Both the position numbers and the translations under genes were made by a program. Below the pieces are notes generated by a model. That model saw only the letters and a program-made list of their open reading frames with translations. It searched no databases and had not been told where the DNA came from. A stretch of DNA of 64,000 nt from contig NZ_JACARC010000034.1 of the NCBI RefSeq assembly GCF_013386825.1, forward strand, positions 361,514 through 425,513, read 5' to 3'. This DNA comes from Pseudomonas sp. IPO3778. GTDB lineage: Bacteria; Pseudomonadota; Gammaproteobacteria; Pseudomonadales; Pseudomonadaceae. Of this stretch, positions 9,416 to 17,877 are shown one piece after another; position 1 is the stretch's first letter; the number at the start of each line of letters is the position of its first letter.

Positions 9416-9844
9416 TTATTTCAGCCCCGACATCTTCTCGATCGCGCCTTTAAGCTCGGCATCCGAGCAATCGGCGCAGGTGCCTTTGGGCGGCATGGCG
9501 TTCAGGCCAGTGATGGCCTTGGCCAGCAAACCGTCGAGGCCGCCCTGGTGATCCGCACGGTCTTTCCAAGCCGCGGTGTCACCGATTTTCGGTGCGCCCA
9601 ACAGGCCGGTACCGTGGCAAGCGTTGCAGTGTTTGGCGATCACGTCATCCGGCGATTTCGCGCCACCGCCGCCGCCCGCGGCCACGGCCACTTCCATCCC
9701 CTTGCACTCTTGCCCCTGGACGCACACCTGGCCGACCGGCTCCAGGCGCTTGGCAATTTCATCATTGGTCGCAGCTTGAGCGCTGACAGCCCATAGGGCC
9801 AGTACGGTTGCTGGTGCAGCCAGCATTTTCATAATTAGGTTCAC
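9416..9844 (-). CDS. Cytochrome c5
   Basis: A 142-residue periplasmic c-type cytochrome. A signal peptide (about 1-25, ending SAQAA) is followed by a spacer with a poly-glycine stretch and one haem site CNACH at 73-77. The likely axial methionine is in NAMPPKGTC, and the CADC that follows gives the cysteine pair typical of cytochrome c5. GTG at 9844 has gagggtg upstream, and an ATG at 9832 is the alternative. Family members carry electrons to terminal oxidases. Position matches P. aeruginosa cycB (PA5300). Confidence 0.92.
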   Translation of the reverse strand: MNLIMKMLAAPATVLALWAVSAQAATNDEIAKRLEPVGQVCVQGQECKGMEVAVAAGGGGGAKSPDDVIAKHCNACHGTGLLGAPKIGDTAAWKDRADHQGGLDGLLAKAITGLNAMPPKGTCADCSDAELKGAIEKMSGLK

Positions 9845-10014
9845 GCGTTCACCCTCAATGGTGGCTATTCACGCCTGCGGCCACGGTTTCGCAGGCGGCG
9901 AAAGTATAACGGTTACCCCGCCCCGCCGAAACAACCCTATTAACCAAAGGGAGATTCAGCAGAGCGGATTGCTGCTACGGGCGTCTCTGCGACATAGGCA
10001 GGACGCCTCTTTTC

Positions 10015-10563
10015 TTAAAAGTTCGCGGGTGTGGCTGCGCTGATTAGTCGCGCCGGCACTTCGAACGGATTGCGAAAACGGTGCGGCTTGGTGCTTTCAA
10101 AGTAGTAGCTATCGCCGGCTTCGAGCACAAAAGTTTCAAGGCCCACTACCAACTCCAGGCGGCCTTCCACCAGGATCCCGGTTTCCTCGCCCTCATGGGT
10201 GAGCATCTCTTCGCCGGTATCAGCACCTGGCGGGTAGATCTCGTTGAGGAACGCAATCGCCCGGCTCGGGTGCGCGCGGCCCACCAGTTTCATGGTGACG
10301 GCGCCGTCGGAGATATCGATCAGCTCATTGGCTTTATAGACGATCTGGGTCGGTTTTTCCTGGAGGATCTCCTCGGAAAAAAACTCCACCATCGACATGG
10401 GAATGCCGCCCAGCACCTTGCGCAAGGAGCTGATGGAGGGGCTGACGCTGTTTTTTTCGATCATCGAAATGGTGCTGTTGGTGACGCCCGCGCGCTTGGC
10501 AAGCTCACGCTGGGAAAGACCTTTCAGTTTACGGATGGATTGCAGTCGTTCGCCGACGTCCAA
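10015..10563 (-). CDS. pauR: PauR-like XRE/cupin repressor of polyamine catabolism
   Basis: A 182-residue regulator with an XRE helix-turn-helix at about 5-60 (LSQRELAKRAGVTNSTISMI) and a C-terminal cupin ligand domain at about 105-175. The start is TTG at 10563, supported by ggagg eight bases upstream, with no ATG alternative nearby. The architecture and its place between cytochrome c5 and dadX match P. aeruginosa PauR (PA5301), which represses polyamine catabolic genes until putrescine or cadaverine is present. PauB-like and KauB-like genes lie within 12 kb. Confidence 0.88.
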   Translation of the reverse strand: MDVGERLQSIRKLKGLSQRELAKRAGVTNSTISMIEKNSVSPSISSLRKVLGGIPMSMVEFFSEEILQEKPTQIVYKANELIDISDGAVTMKLVGRAHPSRAIAFLNEIYPPGADTGEEMLTHEGEETGILVEGRLELVVGLETFVLEAGDSYYFESTKPHRFRNPFEVPARLISAATPANF

Positions 10564-10679
10564 TGCAGGAGCCTCCTAGGATTCAGGCGTTGTTGTAATT
10601 GAGCGTTATCATGGCGACAGCGTTCAGTATTTACAACACTTTGGCCTAAATCCCGGGATCTGCCATTCGTGGGTGCCGC

Positions 10680-11756
10680 TCAAGCGCCGGAATAGAGCCG
10701 TGGCACCCGGCGAAGGTTGCAGAAGATCTGGTAGGGAATGGTGTCAGCAGCGGCGGCAACGTCACTGGCGAGGATGTTTTTGCCCCACAACTCGACCGTG
10801 GAGCCGAGCCCGGCCTGGGGCACGTCGGTCAGGTCGATACACAGCATGTCCATCGACACCCGGCCCAACAATTGGCTGCGCTGGCCGGCTACCAGCACCG
10901 GCGTACCCGTCGGTGCATGACGCGGGTAGCCGTCGGCATACCCCATGGCCACCACACCGATGCGCATCGGTTTCGGCGTGATGAATTTCGCGCCATAACC
11001 CACCGGCTCGCCGGCCGGCAGTTCACGCACGCAGATGACTTTCGATTCCAGGGTCATCACCGGCTGCAAACGCGCGGCAATGGCCTGGTCTTCGCCAAAC
11101 GGCGTGGCGCCGTAGAGCATGATGCCCGGGCGTACCCAGTCGCTGGAAACGTTCGGCCAACCCAGCACGGATGGCGAATTGCGCAGGCTGACCTGGGCCG
11201 ACAGGCCCTGGCGCGCCGCTTCAAACACGGCCACCTGTTCGTCGCTGCTGGTGCTGTCCAGTTCGTCGGCCCGGGCGAAGTGACTCATCAACACGATTTT
11301 CGCGACTTTGCCGCTGGCCAGCAGGCGCTGGTAAGCGTCGTGATAATCCTTGGGATGCAAGCCAACACGGTGCATGCCCGAGTCGAGCTTGAGCCACACG
11401 GTCAGCGGCTTGCTGAGTGGCGCCTGTTCGATCGCGTCCAGCTGCCACAGCGAATGCACCACGCACCAGAAATCATGCTCGATGATCAGCGGCAGTTCGT
11501 CGGCTTCAAAAAAACCTTCCAGCAACAGCACCGGCCCGCGAACCCCGGCAGCTCGCAGCTCCAGCGCTTCCTCGATACACGCCACCGCAAACCCGTCCGC
11601 CTCGGCTTCCAGCGCCTGGGCTACGCGCACGGCACCGTGGCCATAGGCATCCGCCTTGATCACGGCGAGGGCCTTGGCCCCACCCGTGACTTCACGGGCC
11701 AGTTGGTAGTTATGGCGCAGGGCTTGGAGGTCGATCAGGGCACGGGCAGGACGCAT
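10680..11756 (-). CDS. dadX: Catabolic alanine racemase
   Basis: A 358-residue PLP enzyme interconverting L- and D-alanine, feeding D-alanine to DadA. The PLP lysine is K34 in AVIKADAYGHG, and the second catalytic base is probably the tyrosine in VGYGAKF. It is the third gene of dadA-ridA-dadX, all on the minus strand, which marks it as the catabolic rather than the biosynthetic racemase. Confidence 0.95.
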   Translation of the reverse strand: MRPARALIDLQALRHNYQLAREVTGGAKALAVIKADAYGHGAVRVAQALEAEADGFAVACIEEALELRAAGVRGPVLLLEGFFEADELPLIIEHDFWCVVHSLWQLDAIEQAPLSKPLTVWLKLDSGMHRVGLHPKDYHDAYQRLLASGKVAKIVLMSHFARADELDSTSSDEQVAVFEAARQGLSAQVSLRNSPSVLGWPNVSSDWVRPGIMLYGATPFGEDQAIAARLQPVMTLESKVICVRELPAGEPVGYGAKFITPKPMRIGVVAMGYADGYPRHAPTGTPVLVAGQRSQLLGRVSMDMLCIDLTDVPQAGLGSTVELWGKNILASDVAAAADTIPYQIFCNLRRVPRLYSGA

Positions 11757-11835
11757 GGCGGCAGGCTTCTAGGCGGCAGTGAGAAGAAAAAACCGGCACC
11801 CGCTGACAACGCAGGCGCCGGGAGAGGAGTTTGGC

Positions 11836-12189
11836 TTAAGGCAGAGCGGCCACAACCGACAGCTCCACCAGGATTTCCGGTTCGCAGAGTTTCGCTTCAA
11901 CCGTGGCACGGGCCGGCGCGACGCCTTTTGGCAGCCACTTGTCCCATACCGCGTTCATCCCGGCGAAATCGGCGTCGATGTCTTTCAGGTAGATGGTCAC
12001 CGACAGCAACTTGCTCTTGTCGGTACCGGCCAGGTCCAGCAAACGCTCGATATTGACGAGGGTTTCGCGGGTCTGCTGTTCAATTCCGGCACTCATGTCG
12101 TCGCCGACTTGCCCTGCCAGATACACGGTACCGCTGTGAACAACGATCTGGCTCATGCGCTCATTGGTGAGCTGGCGCTGGATTGACAT
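11836..12189 (-). CDS. RidA/YjgF family enamine/imine deaminase
   Basis: A 117-residue member of the RidA/YER057c/UK114 family, with the C-terminal pattern PARATVEAKLCEPEILVE containing the arginine and glutamate typical of active members. These cytosolic trimers hydrolyse reactive enamines and imines released by amino-acid enzymes. Its first 29 bases overlap the 3' end of dadA, indicating translational coupling, so it probably clears the 2-iminopropionate made by DadA. Matches PA5303. Confidence 0.93.
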   Translation of the reverse strand: MSIQRQLTNERMSQIVVHSGTVYLAGQVGDDMSAGIEQQTRETLVNIERLLDLAGTDKSKLLSVTIYLKDIDADFAGMNAVWDKWLPKGVAPARATVEAKLCEPEILVELSVVAALP

Positions 12190-13462
12190 GTTTTGCGGAC
12201 TCCTGGTGGTTGCCGTAACGGGAAATATCGAGACCGGCGGCGCTGATTTGCGGGGTTTTCTTCGCCATCAGGTCGGCCAGCAAACGACCAGAGCCACAGG
12301 CCATGGTCCAGCCGAGGGTGCCGTGGCCGGTGTTCAGGAACAGGTTTTTGAACGGGGTAGCACCGACAATCGGCGTGCCGTCTGGCGTGGTCGGGCGCAG
12401 GCCGGTCCAGAAACTGGCCTGGCTCAAATCACCGCCCTGAGGATAAAGGTCGTTGACGATCATCTCCAGGGTTTCCCGCCGACGCGGGTTCAGCGACAGG
12501 TCAAAACCGGCTATTTCAGCCATGCCACCGACGCGGATGCGGTTGTCGAAACGGGTGATCGCGACCTTGTAGGTCTCGTCGAGAATGGTCGAGGTCGGGG
12601 CCATCGCCGCGTTGGTGATCGGCACGGTCATCGAGTAACCCTTGAGCGGGTACACCGGCGCCTTGATCCCCAGTGGCTTGAGCAGTTTCGGCGAGTAGCT
12701 GCCGAGGGCCAGCACGTAGCGGTCGGCGGTTTCCAGCTTGCCGTCGATCCACACGCCGTTGACCCGGTCACCGGCGTAGTCCAGGCGCTGGATATCTTGC
12801 TCGAAGCGGAATTCGACACCCAGTTGCTTGCACATATCGGCAAGGCGGGTGGTAAACATCTGACAGTCGCCGGTCTGATCATTCGGCAGGCGCAGGGCGC
12901 CGGCGAGGATGTCGGTGACGCTGGCCAGGGCCGGCTCGACGCGGGCGATACCGGCGCGGTCCAGCAGTTCGTAAGGCACGCCGGACTCTTTCAACACGGC
13001 GATGTCCTTGGCGGCACCGTCCAGTTGGGCCTGGGTGCGGAACAGCTGCGTAGTCCCCAGGGTGCGACCTTCGTAGGCAATGCCGGTCTCGGCCCGCAGT
13101 TCATCGATGCAGTCGCGGCTGTACTCGGACAGGCGCACCATGCGCTCCTTGTTCACCGCATACCGGCTGGCGGTGCAGTTGCGCAGCATCTGCGCCATCC
13201 ACAGGTACTGGTCGATGTCGGCGGTGGCCTTGATCGCCAGGGGCGCATGGCGCTCCAGCAGCCATTTGATGGCCTTGAGCGGCACACCCGGTGCAGCCCA
13301 TGGCGAGGCGTAGCCCGGCGAGATCTGCCCGGCGTTGGCGAAACTGGTCTCCATGGCCACAGCCGGCTGACGGTCAACCACGACCACTTCAAAACCAGCT
13401 CGTGCCAAATAGTAGGCACTGGCCACGCCAATGACACCGCTACCCAAGACCAGAACGCGCAT
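12161..13462 (-). CDS. dadA: D-amino acid dehydrogenase small subunit
   Basis: A 433-residue FAD enzyme of the DAO superfamily that oxidises D-alanine and other D-amino acids, passing electrons to the respiratory chain. The N-terminus MRVLVLGSGVIGVASAYYLA holds the dinucleotide-binding glycines. The C-terminal FLNTGHGTLGWTMACGSGR is the FAD-contact region of DadA. The ATG at 13462 matches the canonical start; a longer in-frame opening is not needed. It is the first gene of dadA-ridA-dadX and is divergent from dadR. Confidence 0.96.
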   Translation of the reverse strand: MRVLVLGSGVIGVASAYYLARAGFEVVVVDRQPAVAMETSFANAGQISPGYASPWAAPGVPLKAIKWLLERHAPLAIKATADIDQYLWMAQMLRNCTASRYAVNKERMVRLSEYSRDCIDELRAETGIAYEGRTLGTTQLFRTQAQLDGAAKDIAVLKESGVPYELLDRAGIARVEPALASVTDILAGALRLPNDQTGDCQMFTTRLADMCKQLGVEFRFEQDIQRLDYAGDRVNGVWIDGKLETADRYVLALGSYSPKLLKPLGIKAPVYPLKGYSMTVPITNAAMAPTSTILDETYKVAITRFDNRIRVGGMAEIAGFDLSLNPRRRETLEMIVNDLYPQGGDLSQASFWTGLRPTTPDGTPIVGATPFKNLFLNTGHGTLGWTMACGSGRLLADLMAKKTPQISAAGLDISRYGNHQESAKHVNPAPAHQ

Positions 13463-13618
13463 GTTTATTCCCTCATCACGGCTTGACCGCTGACGTTTGT
13501 TGTTCAGCACAAAGATGTGGGCAGTATAAAAAGCAATCACCAGTGCATTTCACTATATAACTGCCTATATTTGGCGACAATTCTCGGCAAAAACCCTTTT
13601 CACGGAGGAGCATCCCCT

Positions 13619-14107
13619 ATGCGGACCAACACTCAGACCAAGCGGGAACTGGACAAGATCGACCGTAACATCCTGCGCATCCTGCAAGCAGACGGGCGAA
13701 TTTCGTTTACTGAGCTGGGGGAGAAGGTCGGCCTGTCGACCACGCCGTGCACCGAGCGGGTCCGGCGCCTGGAGCGTGAAGGGATCATCATGGGCTACAA
13801 CGCCCGGCTCAACCCGCAGCATTTGAAGGGCAGTTTGCTGGTGTTTGTCGAGATCAGCCTCGACTACAAGTCCGGCGACACCTTTGAAGAATTCCGACGT
13901 GCCGTACTGAAATTACCCCACGTGCTGGAGTGCCACCTGGTCTCCGGGGACTTCGACTACCTGGTCAAGGCACGGATCTCGGAGATGGCGTCGTACCGCA
14001 AGTTGCTGGGCGATATCCTGCTCAAGCTGCCCCACGTGCGCGAATCCAAGAGCTATATCGTGATGGAAGAGGTGAAGGAGAGCCTGAACCTGCCGATCCC
14101 GGATTAA
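13619..14107 (+). CDS. dadR: Lrp/AsnC family regulator DadR
   Basis: A 162-residue Lrp-type regulator with an N-terminal winged helix (DRNILRILQADGRISFTELG) and a C-terminal RAM/ACT ligand domain. The ATG at 13619 has cggagga upstream, while the open frame extends further 5' without support. It is divergent from dadA. P. aeruginosa DadR (PA5308) senses L-alanine and activates dadAX. The 156-base gap between the two starts must hold both promoters, but an exact DadR site was not identified. Confidence 0.92.
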   Translation: MRTNTQTKRELDKIDRNILRILQADGRISFTELGEKVGLSTTPCTERVRRLEREGIIMGYNARLNPQHLKGSLLVFVEISLDYKSGDTFEEFRRAVLKLPHVLECHLVSGDFDYLVKARISEMASYRKLLGDILLKLPHVRESKSYIVMEEVKESLNLPIPD

Positions 14108-14125
14108 GACAGCACCACTGGTCAA

Positions 14126-14213
14126 TGTGGGAGCGGGCTTGCTCGCGAAGGCGGTGGATCAGTTGCTATAGGGTTGGCTGACACACCGCCTTCGCGAGCA
14201 AACCCCTCCCGCA
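14126..14213. repeat. REPIN, GTGGGAGCGGGCTTGCTCGCGAAG class
   Basis: Inverted arms tgtgggagcgggcttgctcg (from 14126) and cttcgcgagcaaacccctcc (to 14213) lie between the convergent dadR and YkgJ-family genes. The right arm has diverged (aacccctcc against the expected agcccgctcc), so the hairpin is imperfect. Confidence 0.85.
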
Positions 14214-14234
14214 TTATTTGACCGGGGACAGCCG

Positions 14235-14588
14235 CTAGACCAATACCTGACGCGTCGACGCCATATATTCGTGAATCTGCTTCTCCACCCGTGGATGAAT
14301 CAACTCCACCGGGCGCCGGTCGTTGGGGCATGGCAAGGTGGGTGTGGTGCCGAACAGCCGGCAAATCAGCGGGCGTTCGTCATACACGGTGCAGCCGCTG
14401 GGGCCCAGGTGCACGCAATTGAGTTCGTCCATCGCCGCTTCCTGCTCGGCAGCAGTCTTGCGTGGCAGGCGGGACATTTCCTCGGTGGAGGTGGTGACCG
14501 GCCCACAGCAGTCATGGCAACCCGGGACGCACTCGAACGAGGGAATCTGCCGGCGCAGCGCGTTGACTTTCTGGCTGTTGCAACTCAT
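14235..14588 (-). CDS. YkgJ family cysteine-cluster protein
   Basis: A 117-residue small protein of the YkgJ (CxxxCxxCC zinc/iron-chelating) family. The cluster CVPGCHDCC occupies about residues 20-28, followed by NCVHL, GCTVY and ICRLFG. These cysteines probably hold a metal or Fe-S centre, and the biochemical role of the family is not established. An ATG at 14588 and a GTG at 14594 are both possible starts. Convergent with dadR. Confidence 0.85.
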   Translation of the reverse strand: MSCNSQKVNALRRQIPSFECVPGCHDCCGPVTTSTEEMSRLPRKTAAEQEAAMDELNCVHLGPSGCTVYDERPLICRLFGTTPTLPCPNDRRPVELIHPRVEKQIHEYMASTRQVLV

Positions 14589-14703
14589 CGACACAGGGAC
14601 CGAACGGCGAATAGACGTGGATTCTGCCCTAAAAGCCCCCGGTGAGACAGCTTCGCCCGACCGCTGTATCCTGCGTCAAATTTTCCAAACAGGGAGGCTC
14701 CCC

Positions 14704-15996
14704 ATGACCGCCAGCGCCCGGCACGCCAACTCCTACTACGCCGCCAGCAGTTTCCCACAGCCTGATTATCCGGTGCTCACAGGGGAAATCGTGGCCGATG
14801 TGTGCGTGGTCGGCGGCGGTTTTTCCGGGCTGAACACCGCCCTGGAACTGGCCGAGCGTGGCTTCAGCGTGGTGCTGCTGGAAGCCCGCAAGATCGCCTG
14901 GGGCGCCAGCGGGCGCAATGGCGGGCAGTTGATCCGTGGCGTCGGGCATGGCCTGGATCAGTTCACTAACGTCATTGGCACCGACGGCGTGCGCCAGATG
15001 AAACTCATGGGCCTGGAGGCGGTAGAGATCGTGCGCCAGCGGGTCGAGCGTTCGCAGATCGCCTGCGACCTGACCTGGGGCTACTGCGACCTGGCCAACA
15101 AGCCCCGCGACCTGGAACACCTGGCCGCCGACGCGCAAGAGCTGCGAAGTCTGGGCTACCGCCATGAAGTACGCCTGTTGCAAGCGGGCGAGATGGGCAG
15201 TGTGATCGGCTCCAACCGCTACGTCGGCGGCATGATCGACATGGGTTCCGGCCACCTGCACCCGCTGAACCTGGCCCTCGGCGAGGCGGCTGCCGCACAG
15301 CAGCTGGGCGTCCAGCTGTTCGAACACTCCGAGGCGGTGCGCATCGACTACGGCCCTGAGGTCAACGTTCACACGGCCCAAGGCAACGTACGCGCCAAGA
15401 CCCTGGTGCTGGGCTGCAACGCTTATTTGAACGGCCTCAACCCACACTTGAGCGGGAAGGTGCTGCCCGCCGGCAGCTACATCATCGCCACCGAACCGTT
15501 GAGCGAAGCCCAGGCGGCCGAGTTGCTCCCACAAAACATGGCGGTGTGTGACCAGCGGGTGACGGTGGACTACTTCCGGCTGTCAGCCGACCGACGCTTG
15601 CTGTTCGGCGGTGCCTGCCATTATTCCGGACGCGACCCACAGGACATCGGCGCCTACATGCGGCCGAAGATGCTGCAGGTGTTCCCGCAACTGGCCAGCG
15701 TGAACATCGACTACCAGTGGGGTGGCATGATCGGCATCGGAGCCAACCGCCTGCCGCAGATCGGCCGGTTGGCTGACCAACCCAATGTGTATTTCGCCCA
15801 GGCCTATGCCGGTCACGGCCTCAATGCCACCCACCTGGCGGGCAAACTGTTGGGCGAAGCCATCAGCGGCCAGCAAAGCGGGCGTTTTGACCTGTTTGCC
15901 AAGGTGCCGCACATCACCTTCCCGGGCGGCAAGCATTTGCGCTCGCCGCTGCTGGCGCTGGGTATGCTCTGGCACCGGTTGAAAGAACTGGTCTGA
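14704..15996 (+). CDS. Gamma-glutamyl-putrescine oxidase-like FAD oxidoreductase (PauB/PuuB)
   Basis: A 430-residue DAO-family flavoenzyme. VCVVGGGFSGLNTALELAE near residue 32 is the FAD-binding motif, and the region GQAYAGHGLNATHLAGK is replaced here by the close form QAYAGHGLNATHLAGK. It resembles PuuB/PauB, which oxidise gamma-glutamyl-polyamines to aldehydes. The start ATG follows gggaggctccc. The order dadR, oxidase, MFS, kauB parallels P. aeruginosa PA5308-PA5312, supporting a polyamine role, although substrate is not proven by sequence. Confidence 0.85.
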   Translation: MTASARHANSYYAASSFPQPDYPVLTGEIVADVCVVGGGFSGLNTALELAERGFSVVLLEARKIAWGASGRNGGQLIRGVGHGLDQFTNVIGTDGVRQMKLMGLEAVEIVRQRVERSQIACDLTWGYCDLANKPRDLEHLAADAQELRSLGYRHEVRLLQAGEMGSVIGSNRYVGGMIDMGSGHLHPLNLALGEAAAAQQLGVQLFEHSEAVRIDYGPEVNVHTAQGNVRAKTLVLGCNAYLNGLNPHLSGKVLPAGSYIIATEPLSEAQAAELLPQNMAVCDQRVTVDYFRLSADRRLLFGGACHYSGRDPQDIGAYMRPKMLQVFPQLASVNIDYQWGGMIGIGANRLPQIGRLADQPNVYFAQAYAGHGLNATHLAGKLLGEAISGQQSGRFDLFAKVPHITFPGGKHLRSPLLALGMLWHRLKELV

Positions 15997-15997
15997 A

Positions 15998-16234
15998 TCA
16001 ACCGCGCCAGAAGGGTTTCAAGCCTTCCCGGCGCGCCTGCTCGGCGCTCAGGCCCACGTCACGCAGTTGCTCCGGGGTCAGCTCCAGCAAGGTCTTGCGC
16101 GTGTGCATACGGTGCCAGAACAACGCCCATGAACTGAGAGCCGGAGCCTGGGTACGCGCCGCCATGCGCCGCTCCTGCCCCGCTTCCAGTTCCTGACTGT
16201 GTAACGCCAACCGCACATCGCTCAAACCGCTCAT
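15998..16234 (-). CDS. DUF1127 small protein
   Basis: A 78-residue arginine-rich protein whose C-terminal half (about 38-78, LTPEQLRDVGLSAEQARREG) fits the DUF1127 (YjiS-like) domain. Its stop codon is two bases past the convergent PauB-like gene. The ATG at 16234 has ggggcagg upstream and is preferred to an ATG five codons earlier. Longer DUF1127 proteins act in stress or carbon metabolism in other proteobacteria; the role here is unknown. Confidence 0.8.
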   Translation of the reverse strand: MSGLSDVRLALHSQELEAGQERRMAARTQAPALSSWALFWHRMHTRKTLLELTPEQLRDVGLSAEQARREGLKPFWRG

Positions 16235-16399
16235 TTTCCTGCCCCTCATTTACGTATTGCCATGAGTACACAGGATGAGCCGGCGCGCGAAACCATGACA
16301 GATTCAACCACCCAGTATTAAATCCATACAGATACTGCCTATCTGCGGCTGAATCCTGTATTTTCAGCCTATCTGTACTGGTAACCGGGAAGTATCGTC

Positions 16400-17824
16400 A
16401 TGACGCTATACGTCAACCTCGCCGAACTGTTGGGCACGCGCATCGAGCAGGGCTTTTATCGCCCGGGCGATCGATTGCCGTCAGTGCGGGCCTTGAGTGT
16501 GGAGCATGGGGTGAGCCTGAGCACCGTACAGCAGGCCTATCGCATGCTGGAAGACAACGGCCTGGCGATGCCCAAGCCCAAGTCCGGCTACTTCGTACCG
16601 GTAGGCCGCGACTTGCCGGCACTGCCCGCCGTAGGCCGCCCGGCCCAGCGCCCGGTGGAAATTTCCCAGTGGGACCAGGTGCTGGAACTGATCCGCGCGG
16701 TACCCCGCAAAGATGCCATACAGTTGGGGCGCGGCATGCCGGATGTATTGTCGCCCACCATGAAACCCCTGCTGCGCAGCCTCGCCCGGATCAGCCGGCG
16801 CCAGGACATGCCGGGGCTGTATTACGACACCATCCACGGCAACCTGGAACTGCGCGAGCAGATTGCCCGGCTGATGCTTGATTCCGGCTGCCAACTGACG
16901 CCTCAGGACCTGGTGATCACCACCGGCTGCCACGAAGCGCTGTCCGCCAGCATCCACGCCATTTGCGAGCCGGGCGACATCGTTGCCGTCGACTCGCCAA
17001 GCTTCCACGGCGCCATGCAAACCCTGAAGGGCCTGGGCATGAAAGCCCTGGAAATCCCCACCGACCCGCTCACCGGCATCAGCCTGGAAGCGCTGGAGCT
17101 GGCACTGGAACAGTGGCCGATCAAGGTCATCCAACTGACCCCCAACTGCAACAACCCGCTCGGCTACATCATGCCGGAGTCGCGCAAGCGCGCCCTGCTG
17201 ACCCTGGCCCAGCGCTTTGACGTGGCAATCATCGAAGACGATGTGTATGGAGAATTGGCCTACAGCTACCCCCGCCCACGCACCATAAAATCCTTCGACG
17301 AAGATGGCCGCGTCGTCCTGTGCAGCTCCTTCTCGAAAACCCTGGCGCCCGGCCTGCGGATCGGCTGGGTCGCACCCGGCCGGTACCTGGAGCGGGTGCT
17401 GCACATGAAATACATCAGCACCGGCTCCACGGCCACCCAACCACAGATCGCGATTGCCGAATTTCTGAAAAATGGGCATTTCGAGCCACATTTGCGGCGG
17501 ATGCGCACCCAATACCAGCGTAATCGCGACTTGATGCTCGATTGGGTCAGCCGTTACTTCCCGCCAGGCACCCGCGCCAGCCGACCACAAGGCAGTTTCA
17601 TGCTGTGGGTGGAGCTGCCGGAAGGCTTCGACACCCTGAAGCTCAACCGGGTGCTGGTGGATGAAGGTGTACAGATTGCCGTGGGAAGTATCTTTTCCGC
17701 TTCCGGCAAATACAGGAACTGTCTGCGCATGAACTACGCTGCCAAACCAACGCCGCAGATTGAAGAGGCTGTGCGCAAGGTCGGCGCCACCGCCATCAGG
17801 ATGCTCGCCGAAGCCGCAGACTGA
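16400..17824 (+). CDS. MocR-type (GntR-aminotransferase) regulator
   Basis: A 474-residue protein joining a GntR winged helix (about 1-70, PGDRLPSVRALSVEHGVSLS) to a fold type I aminotransferase domain. The PLP lysine is in SFSKTLAPGLRIGW, with NCNNPLGY and IEDDVYGEL also present. MocR regulators use PLP to sense amino compounds and usually control neighbouring catabolic genes. It sits between PauB-like and lipoprotein genes on the same strand, so polyamine or amino-acid control is a guess. A true aminotransferase activity is also possible. Confidence 0.88.
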   Translation: MTLYVNLAELLGTRIEQGFYRPGDRLPSVRALSVEHGVSLSTVQQAYRMLEDNGLAMPKPKSGYFVPVGRDLPALPAVGRPAQRPVEISQWDQVLELIRAVPRKDAIQLGRGMPDVLSPTMKPLLRSLARISRRQDMPGLYYDTIHGNLELREQIARLMLDSGCQLTPQDLVITTGCHEALSASIHAICEPGDIVAVDSPSFHGAMQTLKGLGMKALEIPTDPLTGISLEALELALEQWPIKVIQLTPNCNNPLGYIMPESRKRALLTLAQRFDVAIIEDDVYGELAYSYPRPRTIKSFDEDGRVVLCSSFSKTLAPGLRIGWVAPGRYLERVLHMKYISTGSTATQPQIAIAEFLKNGHFEPHLRRMRTQYQRNRDLMLDWVSRYFPPGTRASRPQGSFMLWVELPEGFDTLKLNRVLVDEGVQIAVGSIFSASGKYRNCLRMNYAAKPTPQIEEAVRKVGATAIRMLAEAAD

Positions 17825-17877
17825 CCTTTCACGGGAAATAGCCGTCATATGCCGACAACCGCCCTGATTCGGAACCC

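Noticed and set aside
12155..13486. 443-codon plus-strand frame across dadA
   Set aside because: Antisense shadow; DadA motifs on the minus strand are decisive.
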